A stretch of DNA of 64,000 nucleotides from Stereum hirsutum FP-91666 SS1 (Eukaryota > Basidiomycota > Agaricomycetes > Russulales > Stereaceae): assembly GCF_000264905.1 (NCBI RefSeq), contig NW_006763148.1, forward strand, positions 1,085,575 to 1,149,574, given 5' to 3'. Below the pieces are notes generated by a model. The model made no database searches. It was given only the letters and a program-made list of their open reading frames with translations, and was not told the origin of the DNA. This document shows positions 60,001-64,000 of the stretch, piece by piece; within the stretch, counting starts at the first letter, position 1; the number at the start of each line of letters is the position of its first letter. The position numbers were made by a program, and so were the translations under genes.

Positions 60001-60140
60001 TCCGTTCCGTTGTCAATTTCTTCCTTTTTCTTTCCATCTTTCTCCTTTTCATCGTCTCAGTCTTCCTCCTTCCTCTCTCTTCTTTTCTTCCTTTCTTTCT
60101 CTATTGCCGTGCTCTGTCTTTCTTTTACGATCATCTCATC
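60001..60140 (+). repeat. Polypyrimidine tract
   Basis: About 140 nt composed almost entirely of C and T with brief interruptions. Confidence 0.7.
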
Positions 60141-60894
60141 AGCATCTTACCTGCTCTTCAACCTATCTCGGGCATCGCGTCGTACGCGCACACGCATGTA
60201 CTCGTACATACTCTACACTTCCTTCCCATTGACATTTTACGGTCAACAACAAAGTAGTTAATAGCATCCCTCGTGTATCCGATCGATCGAGTTGCAAGGC
60301 GCACCACATACACGAACAGACACGGGACGGAAGAGGGAACAAGACGCGAATGAATTTGAGCGATAGGATGAACGAGTGAGTGGTGTTTGGGTTTGGTTTG
60401 AAGTCGGGTCACTAGTACTGGCAGGAAGCTATTACTAGCAAGAACGTAGTCAAGTTCGACCAATATACTACACGTACACACCTTCAGGCGGGGGAGGGGG
60501 GGAGGACGACACAACTTAAAGTGAGCGGGCGGGCGGGCGGGTGAGCGAGATGGGGTGAGCAAACGATTCAGAATCCCCTCCCATCCCAGAAAGAAAAAAG
60601 AAAACAAACACGGATTGGGGACTTGGACCGGGCGATCGCGAAAGGAGCTTGAAAGTTGAAGTTGCAGGGTGGGTGCGTGGGTGTCAAATGAAAAAAAAAA
60701 ATCATGATGCTTTAAATAGTCCATTGCATGCAACAAAAACAAAAACAAATAAATGAACTCTCAAACTCTCAAACTCGAATTGTGAAGAAACCGATCCCTC
60801 ATCCGAAGGCAGCACACGCTCTTTCGACAATCTCACGCTGGGGCTGGGGCGTACACGAAAAAGTGGACGGTCGGGTCGAGTATACGTATACGGA

Positions 60895-61140
60895 ATCACT
60901 GAAGAAAAAGAAAATTGAATATGAATATAAAGAAATTGAATTGGAAAGAGAAGAGAGATGGAGAGAAAGAGGAGAAAAAACATTCTAAAGAGCGATTGTG
61001 TTGTGGTTGGGTTCAATGGTTGGTTCAAACAAGTAGACAAGCAAGCAAACGAAGGAAAAAGGAAAACAATGCGAAACATAAAGAAAGAAAGGTGGAAGTA
61101 ACATTAAAGAAGAACAGTGTAAAAGAAAAGAAAAAAGAAA
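60895..61140 (+). repeat. Polypurine tract
   Basis: About 245 nt rich in GA and AAAG runs on the same strand where the pyrimidine tract lies upstream. Confidence 0.6.
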
Positions 61141-61349
61141 ATCACAGACATCCTCGCGACCGACCGACCAATTCGAACTTCGAACCCGAAGCAAGAATGA
61201 AAGTCGGACCGCCAAGAACGAATCCGCGAATATTGTACGTTACGTTACGCTACGCCATACGCCACTTTTTAACAATACAACGCGACACCAGAATACCAGA
61301 CCCGTACCGCGCGCGGGAGAGAGTTGAGTTTGAGTTTGAGTGAGTGATT

Positions 61350-61460
61350 GGGGGTGGGGGGGGGGGGGGGTGGAGAGATTGCGGGAGAAAGGGGGAGAGA
61401 GATTGCGGGAGAAAGGGAGAGAGATTGCGGGAGAAAGGGGGAGAGAGATTGCGGGAAAGG
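61350..61460 (+). repeat. G-run plus four tandem copies of a 22-24 nt purine unit
   Basis: A run of 15 G (61356-61370) is preceded by GGGGGT. It is followed by about four copies of GAGAGATTGCGGGAGAAAGG with small length changes. Confidence 0.85.
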
Positions 61461-61880
61461 AGGTCTTTGAAGTTGAAGGGGAAGGGGTTTGAAGGTGAAG
61501 GGAGCGCGGGAAAGGTTGAAGGTTTGAAGGGTTTGAAGAGAAAGTTGAAGTGACGGGTGAGAGGGTGGACATGAGTATGAGTATTGAGTATGATGGAAAA
61601 CGTGGTAGAGCGAGAAGGGAGAAAGAAGAAAAGGTGGGGATGTATTGGGGAGATGGGGAAATGGGTACGCTTTGACCAGAACCGCAACGAACGAACGACT
61701 ACTCGAAAGTAACCCCGCTCAACCCACACCCCACACCACACCACAAAGAAACGCGCGCCTCATGCATGTATCCTCATCTGCTTCGGACGACGGAAAGGAA
61801 AACAACAACCTGCGATCGATAACAACCATAACCGTAAAAACAAACACAAACGACAGTAACACGCACGCGGCCCCTCACCC

Positions 61881-64000
61881 TCATCGTCTCAGCGCAGACA
61901 ACATCTTCGCCAACGCATTGATCTGTCCCTTCTGCACCACCTTCTTCGGCGAATCAAACGACCCATCCGCACTGCCTCCATCGTGCTCCAACCCGTCCAG
62001 ATCCGTCGTGCTCGTCGCCGCATCCTGCCTGTACATAGACACAGGTGCACGCGCCAGGTGAGAGGACGAAGACGCCGCCTTGTGCGAGGACGAAGACGCC
62101 AGGGGAGAGGAGGAAGAAGAAGCCTTGTGCACGGCGTTGGAAGACGAAGAGGCCTTGTGTGCGGCGTTGGAAGACGACGAGGATGCGTCGACGCCGGGGC
62201 CGGGGCGTTCGGGAATGGGACCGAGGGCTTGTTGGGACTTCGGTTTGCGGGGTCGTTGGCGCGGTGGAGGTGTGAAGACTGCGCCGTTAGGATCCGAATA
62301 AAGTTGTCGGGGGAGCTCGGTCAATTCCCAAGGAACACCGGACATGACTGCGAAAACAAATCCACATTATCAGCAAAAACGCTCCTCGACCAAACGTAAC
62401 GAAGCAAGGAAGGGATGAAGTACTCACTCTTCACATTCGGAGGCGGCCTGCCCACCCGTCCATTCGGCTGCCCGCCCTTCCCATTCCTCCAATTCTGCGA
62501 CGACGCACTACTCACACTCGTCGCATTCGTCGCCACGCTCCTCACGCTCTGATTGCTATACCTCGTAAACGCCGAAGTGCTCGTATTCGTGCTCGACATC
62601 GAGCTCCGCCAATTACTCTTACTGCTCGCGATCGAGCTCGCGCTCGATGCCAGCGGCTTTCCGTTCCGCGTACTCGTCGGTGATGCGCCTCGCCGGCTGT
62701 CCACGCCCGTCGCCCACTGCTCGATGCTGTGGTTGTGACTGTTGTGGTGGTTCGGATCGGCGGCGCTCTCGTTCGAGCTTTCTTGACGGTGGTGAACGGC
62801 GGCAGGCGACGGCGAGTGAGCGGCCTGGGTGCGTGGCCACGTCCCGCTGAGTGTCGAATGAGCGCCACTATAAACCGCAGGAGGAGCGAGAGCGGCCTTC
62901 GGCTGTCGTCCACGTCCCCAGCTACCACCGTTGTCCTCCGAGGGATTGCCAACATCCTTGGGCGTAGCGGCGGTCGCAGGATTGAGGCCCATGATCAGCC
63001 CCGTCACGTTCGCCGCCGTCGACGACATCTGCCTCGACGCCGACCCGTCTGAACGCGTCGAAATCGACTCCGCGCCGAGCGATACCGCAGACGCACCGAG
63101 GGCCCTATCGGTCGTGGTGGAAGCGGACGAACTGGACGTCTTCCCGAACCCGAGCTTCCACTTCGACGCCTTCTTCGTCACGATCGGCTGCACGACGTCT
63201 GGCAGCTTGGGAGCGGGCGCGTCGGACACGGGCGACCTGACCGACGAGAGACTGGGCGAGTTGAGCGACGCCGTCGCCGCGCCCTTGGACGCACGACTGA
63301 GTTCGCGAGCGAGGCTCTGCGAGGCCGAGGCGAGGATGTCCGCGGTGAAATCACGGTCGGACGTGGACGTCTGGACGACGCCGCCTTTGCCCTTGCGCGC
63401 CCCGCGCTTCCGGCGTTTGGTGGTCGAAGTCGCGCGTGACTCTGAGCGTTCGTCGGGCTCTTCTGCTTCGTGGCACATCGAGAGCTCGGTGGCTTCCATC
63501 TCGAATGCGGGGCCGAGGGAGGGTGCACGGGAGAGGCCACGCGAGAGAGGGACGCTTGCGCCGTGGAACGAAGCTTGTCTCGAAGACGGACGACGCGAAG
63601 GCGGGACGGAAGAGAGAGGATGTCCAGTGATGATGGACGTCGTGGATGACACGCGACTGTGCGTTGGCTTGGAGGGTGAGGATTGCCCGAGCAAGGCGGG
63701 AAGGTCCTTGGCCCAAAGGCCGAATTCGCGAGCAGAGACCCGCTGCGAGTCATCGGTGGAGTCGTGAAGAATACAGAAAACCTTATCGGCGAGGTAATGA
63801 GCGACGGCGTGCGACATGCCCGCGAACCTCGCCAGGAAGAAGTTCACGGGCGACTGGCGAAAAAGACTGAAAGAAGAGCAGCCCTCGTGTGCGGTGTCCG
63901 TCCACGGATTGTAGTGGTAAAGCCTGATAAGGTTTAGAGTCAACGATCGAAAAGGAAAGCTACTACGCCAGCTGACGGATCACCACGTACATGTTGATCA
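61881..64000 (-). CDS. Ser-rich protein of unknown function, 5' end outside window
   Basis: The visible exons are 64000-63991 (partial), 63923-62428 and 62347-61881. The first intron (63924-63990) fits GT-AG and restores INMLYHYNPWTDTAHEG, so the true N-terminus lies beyond 64000. The first 85 visible residues look ordered: HYNPWTDTAHEGCSSFSLF, SPVNFFLARFAGMSHAVAHY and LADKVFCILHDSTDDSQRVS. After that come about 560 residues of Ser/Ala/Thr-rich disorder with basic patches (TTKRRKRGARKGKGG). A short conserved-looking C-terminal block follows: SGVPWELTELPRQLYSDPNG, then PPPRQRPRKP. I recognise no named domain. The long plus-strand frame opposite (62931-63767) is a shadow. Confidence 0.8.

Larger units (their letters stand above)
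59403..61880. other. 2.5 kb between convergent genes, low complexity
   Basis: No gene was recognised. The left half is pyrimidine-rich on the plus strand (about 60001-60140). The right half is purine-rich (about 60895-61140), then comes a G-run with tandem repeats at 61350-61460. Open frames here are composition artefacts. Confidence 0.6.

Noticed and set aside
60158..61079. Minus-strand frames in the low-complexity intergenic block
   Set aside because: Phe/Leu/Ser/Pro-rich frames produced by the purine tract, with no family features.
61373..61460. CRISPR-like array
   Set aside because: The units are directly tandem without spacers, purine-rich, and the genome is eukaryotic.
62931..63767. 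278-codon plus-strand frame
   Set aside because: Opposite the Ser-rich gene, which has conserved blocks at both ends and good splice sites. The plus frame has neither.

Overview
The window is nuclear DNA of a basidiomycete fungus, most likely an agaricomycete mushroom. Genes on both strands are broken by many short GT-AG introns (mostly 45-85 nt, donors such as GTAAGT, GTACGT, GTGCGT). Gene content is fungal: a chitin synthase, a Tlg2-type syntaxin, an Nha1-type antiporter, and a protein resembling the fungal luciferase Luz. I rebuilt gene models by hand from splice signals, reading-frame continuity and family motifs. For 20 of 21 genes the model gives an intact frame; the last runs off the right edge.

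Layout, left to right: a Gal80/Gfo-Idh-type oxidoreductase (1.6-2.9 kb, +); a CDKN3-like phosphatase with a very long N-terminus (3.8-7.1 kb, -) divergent from a chitin synthase with a class IV-like N-terminus (7.4-11.1 kb, +). An accessory-looking stretch follows (12.6-24.2 kb): a PL14-like polysaccharide lyase, a secreted Ser/Thr-rich protein, a Luz-like protein, an NmrA-type reductase, a serine beta-lactamase-like enzyme, and a second Gfo/Idh gene that is an inverted paralog of the first. Next come an orphan multi-pass membrane protein (25.3-27.6 kb, -), a gene-poor stretch, TLG2/syntaxin-16 (31.2-34.7 kb, +), another gene-poor stretch, and a 42-exon ABCC transporter (37.5-44.5 kb, +). Housekeeping genes follow: CCT6 (-), a LYAR-type zinc-finger protein (-), an uncharacterised basic protein (+), a Na+/H+ antiporter (+), a flavin monooxygenase (+), ribosomal protein uL11/RPL12 (-), a PHO80-type cyclin (+), and a 5'-truncated Ser-rich protein (-).

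No operon logic applies, but several pairs share a promoter region: phosphatase/chitin synthase, Luz-like/NmrA reductase, RPL12/cyclin. The Luz-like/NmrA intergenic region carries a degenerate 25-nt tandem repeat that could be a shared regulatory array. The most unusual features are architectural: micro-exons of 5, 7, 8, 13, 14 and 15 nt that carry conserved motifs, three GC-AG introns in the ABC transporter, and a 1.69-kb intron just before the membrane-anchor exon of TLG2, where retention would give a different hydrophobic tail. I saw no tRNA, rRNA, CRISPR array or intact transposon.
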